This document shows, piece after piece, positions 33,841 to 42,659 of a stretch of 48,773 nt of DNA (position 1 is the stretch's first letter; each line of letters opens with the position of its first letter). The position numbers and the translations under genes are program-made. The stretch covers positions 1 to 48,773 of the forward strand of contig JAJXHK010000012.1 of NCBI GenBank assembly GCA_021639365.1, given 5' to 3'. Below the pieces are notes generated by a model. It was not told where the DNA came from. It saw only the letters and a program-made list of their open reading frames with translations, and searched no databases. This DNA is from Collinsella aerofaciens (lineage in GTDB: Bacteria; Actinomycetota; Coriobacteriia; Coriobacteriales; Coriobacteriaceae).

Positions 33841-35253
33841 CTATTTAGAATCCGAGTCGTCCATGGAGCCGTCGATGCCGGTTTTGGTATCGTCGTCCGT
33901 GTTGGAGTCATCGTCCTTGGCAAAGGGGTTCTTGAAGAAGCCCGTGGCATCGGGCTGCAGACCAGAGAGCTTAATCCAGGGATTATCGAGCTCGGGCTTG
34001 GGCATGGCCTTGGCCTCGGGCGCAGTCTCGTTGCCGATGAGCTCGGACTCGTAGATGAACGTATCGTCCCCAAGCGCGTCGTAGGCGGCGACCGGGTTGC
34101 CATCGGCATCGCGGTACGGCGTGCCCTTAAACACGGCGCCGTCATAGGCCACAAGCTGTCGGCCGGTCTCATTCTCGAAGTAGTACACGAAGATACCCTT
34201 GAGGGCCGCACAAAGCGGGATGGCAATAATCATGCCGATGGGGCCCATGAGTGCCGAACCAATAACGAGCGCCGTGAGGCTCATGATGGGATGCACCTGC
34301 ACCGAGCTCTGCATGACCTTAGGCGAAATCACGTTATCGGTAACGTTTTGCGCGACCATCGTCACGATGAGCGTCCATAACGCCAACATGGGGCTGAACA
34401 TGAAACCGAGTATCGTGGCGATTGCCGCGCTCACCCAAGGGCCGACGACCGGAACCAAATGCATGATGCCGGTAAAGATAGCCATGAGCGCCGCATACGG
34501 ATGGCCGATGATCATAAAACCGATAAAGGCGAGGAAACCACCGCAGATGGACGTCACGACCATACCGCGCATGTAGCCGCCGACAGAGCGAGAAAGGATG
34601 GCAACCATAAAGCGGTACGAGGTCTCCTTCTCCTGACCGATGATGGTGCAAATCTCGTGGTGCATGCGAGGGTAGTCGCAGGCCATCCAGTACGCAAGCA
34701 CCAGACCCAGGAAGATCACGAACAACTGCGAGGCCGTATTGGTGATGAGCGGGAACACACCACGGCCAAGCTCGGCAGCAATCTGAGACACATACTTCGA
34801 TGCCACGGTAACCAGCGACGAAAGATTATCGTCCAAATACTCCTTGAGCGGCGTGTTGTTGAGCGTCTTGGCATGCGAGACCATCTCATTGAGGTCGCCG
34901 CCCGCAACACGAAGCTGCTCGGGCAGGCGGCTCAGAACTTCCATGATCTGACCAAAGAGAATCGGCGACAAGATGCAAACGACACCGACGAGCACGGCAA
35001 CAACAACAATTAGGGCGATAAGCGAACCGATGCCGCGATTCACGCCATGGTGCTCGAGCCAGTTAGTGATCGGGGACATCACAAAAGCAATGATGGAGCC
35101 GACGGCAAGAAACTCAATAACCGGTGCCAGGATGCCCATAAGGTTAAAGATGACAGCAGCAATAACAATGCAGCCGACAACAGCCCAAATGCGCAGCGTC
35201 AGAATGCGGGTGTCGCGCAGCGCGCGATCGGTTTGTTGGGGATGCTCACTCAT
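33841..35253 (-). CDS. AI-2E family transporter (YdgG/PerM-like)
   Basis: This 470-residue membrane protein has about eight hydrophobic segments in the first 370 residues, and an acidic, Asp/Ser-rich cytoplasmic tail of about 100 residues. Family features are FVMSPITNWLEHHGV and the later VGPWVSAAIATILGF and DNVISPKVMQSSVQVHPI stretches. Members have been linked to AI-2 export, ion/proton antiport or folate-pathway intermediates, so the substrate is open. Its start overlaps the sigma factor stop by four bases (ATGA), placing it in the same operon. Confidence 0.88.
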   Translation of the reverse strand: MSEHPQQTDRALRDTRILTLRIWAVVGCIVIAAVIFNLMGILAPVIEFLAVGSIIAFVMSPITNWLEHHGVNRGIGSLIALIVVVAVLVGVVCILSPILFGQIMEVLSRLPEQLRVAGGDLNEMVSHAKTLNNTPLKEYLDDNLSSLVTVASKYVSQIAAELGRGVFPLITNTASQLFVIFLGLVLAYWMACDYPRMHHEICTIIGQEKETSYRFMVAILSRSVGGYMRGMVVTSICGGFLAFIGFMIIGHPYAALMAIFTGIMHLVPVVGPWVSAAIATILGFMFSPMLALWTLIVTMVAQNVTDNVISPKVMQSSVQVHPIMSLTALVIGSALMGPIGMIIAIPLCAALKGIFVYYFENETGRQLVAYDGAVFKGTPYRDADGNPVAAYDALGDDTFIYESELIGNETAPEAKAMPKPELDNPWIKLSGLQPDATGFFKNPFAKDDDSNTDDDTKTGIDGSMDDSDSK

Positions 35254-36041
35254 GAACGAACCATCACTCCGTCGGGGTCGATCTTATCCTGAATCTTCTT
35301 GAGGGTGCGGCGCAGCAGGCGCGAGACCTGCACCTGCGAGATGCCCAGCTTCTTGGCGATCTCGATCTGGGTCATGCCCTTCACAAAGCGCAGCTCAATC
35401 ACCTCGCGCTCGCGCGGCGAGAAATCGCGGATGGCTTCCTCGATCACCAGGCGGTCGTCGGTGAAGTCGAGCTCGTTGTCGTCATCGGCATAGCGGTCGA
35501 GAATCGAAGGCGCATCGTCGGAATCGGACGCACCGGGAGCCTCGATGGGCACCGAGGTGTAGGCCGAGGACGATTCCATGGCTTCGAGCACCTCGTCGAC
35601 GGTCACGCCAAGGAACTCGGCAATTTCCTCAACCTTGGGCGAGCGTTGCAACTCGTTGGTGAGCTTGTCGGTGGCCTGGTTAACCTTAGCCGAGAGCTCC
35701 TGCAGACGGCGCGGAACGCGCACGCTCCAGCCCTTATCGCGGAAATGACGCTTGATCTCGCCCAGAATGGTGGGCGTGGCAAACGTGGTGAACTCGAGAC
35801 CGCGCTCGGGGTCAAAACGATCAATCGCCTTGAGCAGGCCCAGATAACCAACCTGCATCAGGTCGTCGAGCGGCTCGCCGCGGTTCTTAAATTTGTTGGC
35901 AAGAAACCTTACCAGGTTCATATGGGACATGACGAGCTGCTCACGAGCGTCCGGATCACCGGTCTCTTTATAGCGACGAAACAGCTCGCGGGTTTTCTCC
36001 TTGTCCCAAGCGGTCTTACCGCTCCGGGAACGTTCGGTCAT
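35250..36041 (-). CDS. RNA polymerase sigma factor, SigB/SigF/SigG group
   Basis: This 263-residue alternative sigma factor has region 2 (about 25-95; DDLMQVGYLGLLKAIDRF and FTTFATPTILGEIKRHFRDK), region 3 (SVRVPRRLQELSAKVNQAT) and region 4 (SPREREVIELRFVKGMTQIE then a helix-turn-helix). Length and regions match the general-stress/sporulation-type sigma-70 group 3 of Gram-positives. Its gene follows an RsbW-like gene by one base and overlaps the transporter gene by four. The pairing suggests partner-switching control, but no anti-anti-sigma factor is in the window. The regulon cannot be read from here. Confidence 0.93.
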   Translation of the reverse strand: MTERSRSGKTAWDKEKTRELFRRYKETGDPDAREQLVMSHMNLVRFLANKFKNRGEPLDDLMQVGYLGLLKAIDRFDPERGLEFTTFATPTILGEIKRHFRDKGWSVRVPRRLQELSAKVNQATDKLTNELQRSPKVEEIAEFLGVTVDEVLEAMESSSAYTSVPIEAPGASDSDDAPSILDRYADDDNELDFTDDRLVIEEAIRDFSPREREVIELRFVKGMTQIEIAKKLGISQVQVSRLLRRTLKKIQDKIDPDGVMVRS

Positions 36042-36042
36042 A

Positions 36043-36420
36043 TTAGATATCCGCCTTGAGGTCGAGGGAAAGCGTCAGGGGCGCCGAAGTCTTTTCGTAG
36101 GAATCGCACACGCTCGCCAAAATGAGCTCGGCATACACGGCAGCCTGGTCATCCTCGTCGACAGAGGCCTGATCGCCAAAGGTAAAGGTCATGCCAACGT
36201 GAGACTCGTCGACATCGAACCTGATCGTAATGTCATCGGAATTAACCGCCGTGCAGCCAAAGATGAAGGCCTCCTCGGCCGCCATACGAATATCCTCGAT
36301 GCGATCGACGGACATGGAGCACAGCGCACCAACGTTGGCGGCCGTCATACGCACCAGGCGCGCCAGACGCGGGTCCCCGGCAACGGTCAGCGTGATGGGG
36401 CAGGTTGCTTCGCTACTCAT
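36043..36420 (-). CDS. RsbW/SpoIIAB-like anti-sigma protein with altered ATP site
   Basis: This 125-residue protein has the size and position of an anti-sigma serine-kinase (HATPase) partner of the sigma factor encoded next. The N-box region reads EDIRMAAEEAFIFGC (42-56): the glutamate is kept, but the Mg-chelating asparagine expected near residue 54 is phenylalanine. The glycine-rich ATP-lid motif is absent; the corresponding segment reads GMTFTFGD. AGGAG lies seven bases before the ATG at 36420, and the gene overlaps the DUF948-like gene by eight bases. It may bind sigma without kinase activity. An ATP-independent role is inferred. Confidence 0.7.
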   Translation of the reverse strand: MSSEATCPITLTVAGDPRLARLVRMTAANVGALCSMSVDRIEDIRMAAEEAFIFGCTAVNSDDITIRFDVDESHVGMTFTFGDQASVDEDDQAAVYAELILASVCDSYEKTSAPLTLSLDLKADI

Positions 36421-37003
36421 CGCAGGACTCCTCGGAGATCTGGGCGGGTGTGTAGGTGTAATACTGAGTCGGCTTGCCAACAGGCTTCTGGCCATAATCG
36501 TCGCCCGCGGCGGCCTCGTCCCCAGCTTCGCCAATCAGAACGCGCTTGGTCGGCTGCTCGGCTTCGGCGGCAGCGGAAAGCTTACGCTCGGCGTCGGCCG
36601 CGGGAGCCTTCACCTTGTTAATGAGTTTCTGCACGGCACCTGCCGCAGAATCAGTCACGCTCGACACAGCATTACTGGCCTCTGCCATGCTGCCTGTAAC
36701 CTCGGAAATGTCGCGAACCACGGCCTCAACTTCTACGAGATTAGAGGTAAGGGCGTCGACGGCGGTCTTGCTCGACTTAAGCAGCGGCTCAATCTGGGCA
36801 ACTGCCGGCGTAAGCTCGTCGACAGCGCCGTCGAGCTTTGCCACCACTGGCTGCGCCTCGGCAATCGTATTGTTGAGGTCGGTTACCGTCTTGTCGAGCG
36901 AGTCGACAACGGTGCGGGTTTTGCGCAGGGTGAGCGCAAGCTCAACGATAGCCCACACGCCGGCAACGGCGAGCAGCAGCAAGGCGATTTGAATGGGACT
37001 CAT
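36413..37003 (-). CDS. DUF948-like membrane-anchored coiled-coil protein
   Basis: This 196-residue protein has one N-terminal membrane helix (about 4-25; IQIALLLLAVAGVWAIVELA), then a long helical region (about 27-140) rich in Ala, Val and Asp with heptad-like spacing, and a charged C-terminal tail. That layout matches DUF948 proteins. It opens the operon with the RsbW-like protein, sigma factor and transporter. A signalling role at the membrane feeding the sigma factor is possible, but nothing in the sequence proves it. Confidence 0.78.
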   Translation of the reverse strand: MSPIQIALLLLAVAGVWAIVELALTLRKTRTVVDSLDKTVTDLNNTIAEAQPVVAKLDGAVDELTPAVAQIEPLLKSSKTAVDALTSNLVEVEAVVRDISEVTGSMAEASNAVSSVTDSAAGAVQKLINKVKAPAADAERKLSAAAEAEQPTKRVLIGEAGDEAAAGDDYGQKPVGKPTQYYTYTPAQISEESCDE

Positions 37004-37077
37004 ACAAGCCTCCCAAAGGAATCGAAATACAGACGTTGTTCATGGTACCCCAAAGGGGACGGAAGATTCCCAAAAGC

Positions 37078-38427
37078 TTACTTTGGCGCCCTGCCGCTAC
37101 GGTCGCGCTCGCTTTGCTCCACACGCCATTCTTCCCAACCGCGGCCGGCAGGCTGCCAAAAGGCACCACGCTCCAGGCCTTTGGGCAAATAGCGCTGGTC
37201 GACCCAACCTTCGGGATAATCGTGTGGGTACTTGTATACACCGTACTCGTCGCTGCCGGGACGGTGACGATCGCGAAGATAACTGGGCACCTCGCGCAAT
37301 CCGCTACTATGGATATCGGCCAGCGCCGCATCGATCGAAGCCTCGCACGCGTTGGATTTAGGCGCCAAGCACACATAGAGTGCAGCCTGAGCCAGGTTAA
37401 TTCGGCACTCGGGATAGCCAATGACCTCGGCAGACTTAAACGCGGCTTGCGCCACCAAAAGTGCCTGCGGATCGGCATTGCCAACATCCTCAGAAGCCTG
37501 AATCATAATGCGGCGAGCGATAAACTTAGGATCCTCCCCCGCGTCGATCATGCGCGCGAGCCAATAGATCGTGGCATCGGGGTCGCTGCCGCGCATGGAC
37601 TTGATGAACGCACTGATAATGTCATAGTGCATGTCACCGTTTTTGTCATACGAAAAACCGCGGCGTGGGTTGGCAATCTTCACGTCATCGACGGTGATGG
37701 GATAACGCTCCCCTGCCACCGGCGCCGGCGTCCCCTCGGTATCGGGACGCGTGACGGCGATCTCACTTGCCAGCTCGAGCGTCGTCAGGGCCGAGCGCGC
37801 ATCACCCGCGGCCAGCGTGCAAATGGTCTTGACTGTATCCTCATCGGCCGAGAACTTACCGTTTAAACCCTGGGGCGCCTCGAGCGCACGCTCAATAAGC
37901 GTGGCGATATCCTCGTCCTTCAGGTGCTCAAGCTCCACCACGCGCCCACGCGACAATAGTGCGGAGTTGACCTCGAAGTACGGGTTCTCAGTCGTGGCGC
38001 CAATCATAATGACGGTACGGTTTTCAACCGCATGCAAAAGCGCATCCTGCTGCGACTTCGAAAAACGGTGAATCTCGTCGATGAACAAAATGGTACGGCG
38101 GTCATACGTATTCAGGCGCGTCTTTGCCTCGTCGATCACGCGACGCAGGTCCTTCACGGTACCCGAGACGGCGCTGACCTCGACAAACTCGCTCTTGGTA
38201 TGGTTGGCGATGATATGCGCCAGCGTCGTCTTGCCCGTACCGGCAGGCCCATACAGAATCACGCTCGATAGCACATCATGCTCGATTGCCGCACGCAACC
38301 ACGAACCCTTGCCCACGGCCTTTTGCTGGCCCACGTACTCGTCGAGCGAATTGGGGCGCATGCGCACCGCGAGCGGCGCATTTTTAAAGGAACGCTCGCG
38401 CGTCGAGGCAGAAAAAAGGTCGTCCAT
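37078..38427 (-). CDS. rarA: Replication-associated recombination protein RarA (MgsA-type AAA+ ATPase)
   Basis: This 449-residue AAA+ ATPase acts at stalled replication forks. The N-terminus MDDLFSAS, then PLAVRMRPNSLDEYVGQQ, is typical. Walker A is GPAGTGKTT and Walker B ILFIDEIHRF, followed by ATTENPYFEVNSALLSRGRV (sensor 1 and arginine finger). The C-terminal oligomerisation domain has IYWLARMIDAGEDPKFIARR and KYPHDYPEGWVDQRYLP. The start at 38427 gives the family N-terminus with GGGATGG just upstream; ATG codons at 38445 and 38433 are alternatives. It ends 74 bases before the DUF948-like start. Confidence 0.94.
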   Translation of the reverse strand: MDDLFSASTRERSFKNAPLAVRMRPNSLDEYVGQQKAVGKGSWLRAAIEHDVLSSVILYGPAGTGKTTLAHIIANHTKSEFVEVSAVSGTVKDLRRVIDEAKTRLNTYDRRTILFIDEIHRFSKSQQDALLHAVENRTVIMIGATTENPYFEVNSALLSRGRVVELEHLKDEDIATLIERALEAPQGLNGKFSADEDTVKTICTLAAGDARSALTTLELASEIAVTRPDTEGTPAPVAGERYPITVDDVKIANPRRGFSYDKNGDMHYDIISAFIKSMRGSDPDATIYWLARMIDAGEDPKFIARRIMIQASEDVGNADPQALLVAQAAFKSAEVIGYPECRINLAQAALYVCLAPKSNACEASIDAALADIHSSGLREVPSYLRDRHRPGSDEYGVYKYPHDYPEGWVDQRYLPKGLERGAFWQPAGRGWEEWRVEQSERDRSGRAPK

Positions 38428-38487
38428 AGCCATCCCATATATCAATCAAAAGCTTTGTTCGTCAACAGTATACCGAAAAGATACGAA

Positions 38488-39735
38488 CTACCGTTCGTTA
38501 ATATAGGTACGATGCGGAAACTCCAGACCAGGGAATAGCTTGCTCGTCAGCTCACAGAAATAACCGTCCGTCATGCTCGCAATGTAATCCACCACGGCTT
38601 GGTCCTTATCGTCCTGCCATGCATAGGTACGGTCGTAGTAGGAAAGCTGCTGATCAATGCGCGAAATGTGGTGCTTAAATATGTAGGAGGACTCGTCGCC
38701 TTCGTTTATATCCTGCAGGCAACGGTCGTAGAGCTTTTCGAAAGCCTCGCGCAGCTCCGCTTCGGAGTCGCCTTCGATACCGCCCTTGCTATAGATCTTC
38801 TCGTAGTTCTCGCACTTGGCTCGGCGGATTTCCTCAAACAGGTCCTCGCTCATCTCGATGCGTGGCTTGCCATAGCTGCGCTCGACGATATCGATGGAGG
38901 CATGCGTGAGGATCCAGCTGTTGTATGCTCCGCCCAGGTCATCGTCAAAGGCGTCAGGTGACAGCAGACCCGCAGCAATGGCGTCTTGGCGATCGCGCCC
39001 AACGTAGGCAAGGATATCCGAGATGCGAACCACGCAGCCCTCGAGCGTCATGGGGCGCAGATGTTCAATCGCGCTATAGCCCGTGGCGATGCAGTCCTCG
39101 ACCGTCAGATCGAACTGTTCAAAGGAACCCATATCCGAAAGCTCAAACACGCGTTGCTCGTACTCGCCGTTATGGCACAGCACGCCATCGAGTGTCTGGA
39201 GCGACACATTGCGGCCATACAGTGCATCGAGCACACGGACTGATTGCACGTTATGGAAAAAGTAGCGACCCGTACGCTCGTGGTAAATATCGTTGAGGAA
39301 TCGCTCGCCGGCATGGCCAAAGGGCGTGTGGCCCAAGTCATGGCCTAAGCCAATCGCCTCGATTAGATCGCAGTTGAGCCCCAGGGCGCGGCCGATATCG
39401 CGTGCGATGCGCGATACAAGCTGCACGTGCAAACCGCGGCGCGACAGATCATCATTGCTACGGAAGCTAAAGACCTGCGTTTTACCAGCATATCGGGCAT
39501 ACGCGGGCAAATGGAGAATCTTTTCAGCATCGCGCATAAATGCCGGACGCATGAGCGTGCCCTCGTCTGCGGCTCGATCAACGCGACGGATGACCTGGTC
39601 ATCGTCGCAACGGTACGGGTTGACATAGCCCAAAGCACGATCTGCGGCAATGTGCTCGACAAGTTCGGGCGATAACGACGAGGGAATACGGTCCATGCGC
39701 GCCTTAATGACGGCCGTTTCTTGGTTAGTTGCCAT
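38488..39735 (-). CDS. dgt: Deoxyguanosinetriphosphate triphosphohydrolase-like HD protein
   Basis: This 415-residue protein is an HD-domain triphosphohydrolase, probably cleaving dNTPs to nucleoside and triphosphate. The metal motif is AIGLGHDLGHTPFGHAGE, with an upstream histidine in GLHVQLVSRIARDIGRA. SLQTLDGVLCHNGEYE and the later DILAYVGRDRQDAI segment match the family. AAGGAG lies seven bases before the ATG at 39735. The usual neighbour dnaG is not in the window; upstream is a prepilin-peptidase-like gene. Confidence 0.9.
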   Translation of the reverse strand: MATNQETAVIKARMDRIPSSLSPELVEHIAADRALGYVNPYRCDDDQVIRRVDRAADEGTLMRPAFMRDAEKILHLPAYARYAGKTQVFSFRSNDDLSRRGLHVQLVSRIARDIGRALGLNCDLIEAIGLGHDLGHTPFGHAGERFLNDIYHERTGRYFFHNVQSVRVLDALYGRNVSLQTLDGVLCHNGEYEQRVFELSDMGSFEQFDLTVEDCIATGYSAIEHLRPMTLEGCVVRISDILAYVGRDRQDAIAAGLLSPDAFDDDLGGAYNSWILTHASIDIVERSYGKPRIEMSEDLFEEIRRAKCENYEKIYSKGGIEGDSEAELREAFEKLYDRCLQDINEGDESSYIFKHHISRIDQQLSYYDRTYAWQDDKDQAVVDYIASMTDGYFCELTSKLFPGLEFPHRTYINER

Positions 39736-39766
39736 GGCATGCTCCTTAAGAAGGATGCGCAATCGG

Positions 39767-40189
39767 TTACAATGTGCAGCTCACGACCTCGATTATGGCA
39801 AAAATCGGCACCAAAAATGGGAGCAATGGCAAGGAGCGCGATTTTGTGATGAGGCAGGAGAGGGCAAGGACCAGGAGCGCGGCGGCAAATGCCACGACGC
39901 CACCCATAGGGTCGAGCGTGCAAAGCGCGAAGAGTGCCTTGGCATCTCCCATGCCGATGCCGGGGGCTTGACGGAGGCGCCGCCAGAGGGACTCGGTCAA
40001 CGCGAGAGAAAGGTACACGATGACCGCAAGGCCAGCGCGGTCAAGTGCCGTGTTCAAGCCCGCATCCAGCCACACGCCCGCAAACGCCGCCACGGCACAC
40101 GCAGCCGCAAGCGCGTTGGGAAACCGCCGCTCACGGGCATCGATCACCGCACCGGCAAAGGCGCAGATCCAAAATGGGATATAGACCAC
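39767..40189 (-). CDS. Prepilin peptidase-like aspartic protease (A24 family), short form
   Basis: This 140-residue polytopic membrane protein has both aspartate motifs of the A24 family: DARERRFPNALA and GIGMGDAKALFAL (GxGD). About four to five membrane segments are visible. It lacks the N-terminal zinc/methyltransferase domain of full-length PilD, as do archaeal-like and CpaA-type enzymes. The GTG start at 40189 is preferred because GGGAGGTG lies just upstream, whereas the longer frame runs into the terminator hairpin. It would process type IV/tight-adherence pilins, but no pilin genes are nearby. Confidence 0.8.
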   Translation of the reverse strand: MVYIPFWICAFAGAVIDARERRFPNALAAACAVAAFAGVWLDAGLNTALDRAGLAVIVYLSLALTESLWRRLRQAPGIGMGDAKALFALCTLDPMGGVVAFAAALLVLALSCLITKSRSLPLLPFLVPIFAIIEVVSCTL

Positions 40190-40216
40190 AGAACACCTCC
40201 CGGGACAGCTGCTCAA

Positions 40217-40257
40217 AAGAAAAACTACCACAAAGGTGCATCCCCTTTGTGGTAGTT
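40217..40257 (-). terminator. Terminator of the glycosyltransferase gene
   Basis: On the minus strand a perfect 14-bp stem (AACTACCACAAAGG with its complement, seven-base loop) is followed by TTTCTTTT. The inner CCACAAAGG arms match those at 47861-47899. Confidence 0.85.
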
Positions 40258-40267
40258 CTGATCGTGG

Positions 40268-41563
40268 TTACTTGGCGCCCTGCATGACCTCGTCGAGGGT
40301 AACGTTAACGGCGTGCTGCGTGGGCACCCAGTCGACCTTCAGGAACAGCGCGGCAACCGTGATGGGGATATAGCTGAACATAAAGATCGGGAAGGTAAAC
40401 AGGTTGGTCACCAGGCGCCACTTTTGAGCGCAATGAATGTGCTTGTACTCAAAGATGGTCGTGAGCAGCGCCAGGATAAAGAAGGTCTGGTACATCATCA
40501 CGAACGTCATGATAAGCGAGGCGGCACACGCCTGCATCTCGACTTCGGTAGCCAAGAAGCCGTGCGAAAGACCGCCCACGATCAGGAACGTCGCATTGGC
40601 GAGCATCGAGATCAGGGACAACAGCATACCCGGGGCGATCGTCATAAACATGTCGTAGGCAGCAAAGCGATGATAGCGGAAGGTCGATTTGACCAGGTGC
40701 TTACCGTAGGTAAAGAACACCTGGTAAAAGCCCTTGGTCCAACGCATGCGCTGTTTCCAGGACGCCTTAAACGTCACCGGCTGCTCGTCAAAGAACTCCG
40801 CCGGCGCATAGCCAATGCGAATGCCGTGAATGGCGCAGAACGTGGTGAACTGGATGTCCTCGGTCAGTGTATGGAACTGCCAGCCGTGCATGCCCTCGAT
40901 AACACTGGCGGAGATGAGGTAGCCCGAACCCGAGACAGCGCAGGACGTCTTGCAGATATTACGCGCGTTGTTGAGGAAGCGGGCCTCACGCAGATACCAG
41001 GTGGCGTTGGCAGACGAAATCCAGGAGCTGCCGAAGTTTTTGGAGTTGCGATAGCTCGTGACCACATGGAAGCCCTGGTCAAAAGCATCGTTCATCTTGG
41101 ACACGTAATCGCGGGAAATGACGTTATCGGCATCGAAAATAAAGTAGCCCTCAAAGGTATCGGGATACTCGTTAAGGATACGGTCAAAGCCAAAGTCCAT
41201 GACCCAGCTCTTACCCTTGCGGGCCAGGTCGTTGCGCTCATAAACGATGGCGCCCGCCTCGCGCGCGAGCTGCGCGGTGTTGTCGGTGCAGGCGTCGGCA
41301 ACGACAAAGACTTCGATGAGCTCGGACGGATAATCCTGGTCCTTGATGGAGCGAACAAGGTTGGCGATCACGGCCTCCTCGTTATGCGCCGCGATAAAGA
41401 AGGCATAACGATGCAGCTTTTTGGCCTTAGGGGGCGCGACCTCACCACGGAGAGCACCAATGACAAAGAAGACCACCTGGTACAGAAAGCAGACCGTGAG
41501 TAGCGTAACCACAATCTGGTTGAAGATCACGATGGGCGTGTTAGTTTGTAAAAAGGCGAGCAT
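40268..41563 (-). CDS. Membrane glycosyltransferase, family 2
   Basis: This 431-residue protein has an N-terminal membrane helix (about 12-38), a GT-A domain and three to four C-terminal membrane helices. FFIAAHNEEAVIANLVRSIK opens the GT2 domain; FIFDADN (142-148) is the metal-binding DxD, and QRMRWTKGFYQV is the QxxRW motif of processive enzymes. This resembles polysaccharide synthases of the cellulose/hyaluronan/PgaC type. It appears to be transcribed alone, with its own terminator. The product sugar is unknown. The start at 41563 has GGGAG a few bases upstream; an ATG five codons earlier is less likely. Confidence 0.88.
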   Translation of the reverse strand: MLAFLQTNTPIVIFNQIVVTLLTVCFLYQVVFFVIGALRGEVAPPKAKKLHRYAFFIAAHNEEAVIANLVRSIKDQDYPSELIEVFVVADACTDNTAQLAREAGAIVYERNDLARKGKSWVMDFGFDRILNEYPDTFEGYFIFDADNVISRDYVSKMNDAFDQGFHVVTSYRNSKNFGSSWISSANATWYLREARFLNNARNICKTSCAVSGSGYLISASVIEGMHGWQFHTLTEDIQFTTFCAIHGIRIGYAPAEFFDEQPVTFKASWKQRMRWTKGFYQVFFTYGKHLVKSTFRYHRFAAYDMFMTIAPGMLLSLISMLANATFLIVGGLSHGFLATEVEMQACAASLIMTFVMMYQTFFILALLTTIFEYKHIHCAQKWRLVTNLFTFPIFMFSYIPITVAALFLKVDWVPTQHAVNVTLDEVMQGAK

Positions 41564-41645
41564 GCAGGCTCCCAGCAACGCGTTACGTAAACAACTGTAT
41601 ATCTTACCGTAGGCTAACCGAGTTCAAGAAACCACCTAATACTGG

Positions 41646-42659
41646 CTAGGCTTCGAGCAGACCGAGCTGCGGAACGATTTCATCTCCAGCGGCCGTGCGA
41701 CCGATCGAGCGCGGAGCCAGATCGTCGAGAACCGCAGCGAGATCCCACGGCAACTCGTCGCGGCACTCAATGCGCTCCCCCGTCACGGGATGGTCGAATG
41801 CGACGCGCCAGGAATGAAGGAATTGCCTGGTCAGACCCTGATCGGCGCGTGCATCGCACTTGCCATAGAGTGGATCGCCCACGCAAGCGTGGTTGATGTG
41901 GCGCATGTGCACGCGAATCTGATGCGTGCGGCCGGTAAACAGGTGGCACTCGACGAGCGTATAACCGTCGTCAAAACGCGTGGAATCGAAGCGCTCGAGG
42001 ACCTTAAAGGTCGTAATGGCCTGACGGGCAAAGGGATCGTCCGAAACCGCCATCTTGACGCGGTCACGCGTGGAACGGGCGATACCGGTGTTGATGGTAC
42101 CCTCGTCCATGGCAATGTGGCCGTGGACGAGGGTAATGTAGCGGCGGTCGAGCGTTCGCGTGCGGATGAGATTCTGGAGCGCGCGCTGGGTGTCGTCGTC
42201 CTTGGCCGCAAGCATGAGACCCGAGGTATCGCGATCCAAACGATGCACGATACCGGGGCGGTCCTCGCCCTGCACGGTGCCCAGATGGTCGATACCGCAG
42301 TGATAGACCAGGGCATTCGCGAGCGTACCGCTCTCATGACCATGCGCAGGATGGCACACCAGACCGCGCTGCTTGGAGAGCACGATGAGGTAGTCGTCCT
42401 CGTAGCGGATATCGAGGGGAATGGCCTCGGGAATCACGTCGGTCGGATCGTGCGGCTCGGGCAGGTCGACCGAGATGCGGTCACCGGAGCGCACGGCATA
42501 CTTTTTTGACAGGCATGTCTCGCCGTTGACGGCAACGGCACCGCCCTCAATCAGATGCGCGCAGGCAGAGCGCGTAGGGCAGCCGTCGTTGGCGCCCAGA
42601 TAGGCGTCAAGACGCTGACCAGCGGTATCGTCGGCAACGAGAATATGGATGTCGGCCAT
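41646..42659 (-). CDS. rluD: RluD-type 23S rRNA pseudouridine synthase
   Basis: This 337-residue enzyme converts uridines to pseudouridine in 23S rRNA. An N-terminal S4 domain (about 12-70; QRLDAYLGANDG, GGAVAVNG) precedes the catalytic domain with HRLDRDTSGLMLAAKDD, which holds the catalytic aspartate. FTGRTHQIRVHMRHINHACVGDPLYG is the conserved substrate-binding stretch. Its ATG overlaps the lspA stop by one base, so the two are coupled, a common arrangement. RluC or RluB-type specificity cannot be excluded. Confidence 0.93.
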   Translation of the reverse strand: MADIHILVADDTAGQRLDAYLGANDGCPTRSACAHLIEGGAVAVNGETCLSKKYAVRSGDRISVDLPEPHDPTDVIPEAIPLDIRYEDDYLIVLSKQRGLVCHPAHGHESGTLANALVYHCGIDHLGTVQGEDRPGIVHRLDRDTSGLMLAAKDDDTQRALQNLIRTRTLDRRYITLVHGHIAMDEGTINTGIARSTRDRVKMAVSDDPFARQAITTFKVLERFDSTRFDDGYTLVECHLFTGRTHQIRVHMRHINHACVGDPLYGKCDARADQGLTRQFLHSWRVAFDHPVTGERIECRDELPWDLAAVLDDLAPRSIGRTAAGDEIVPQLGLLEA

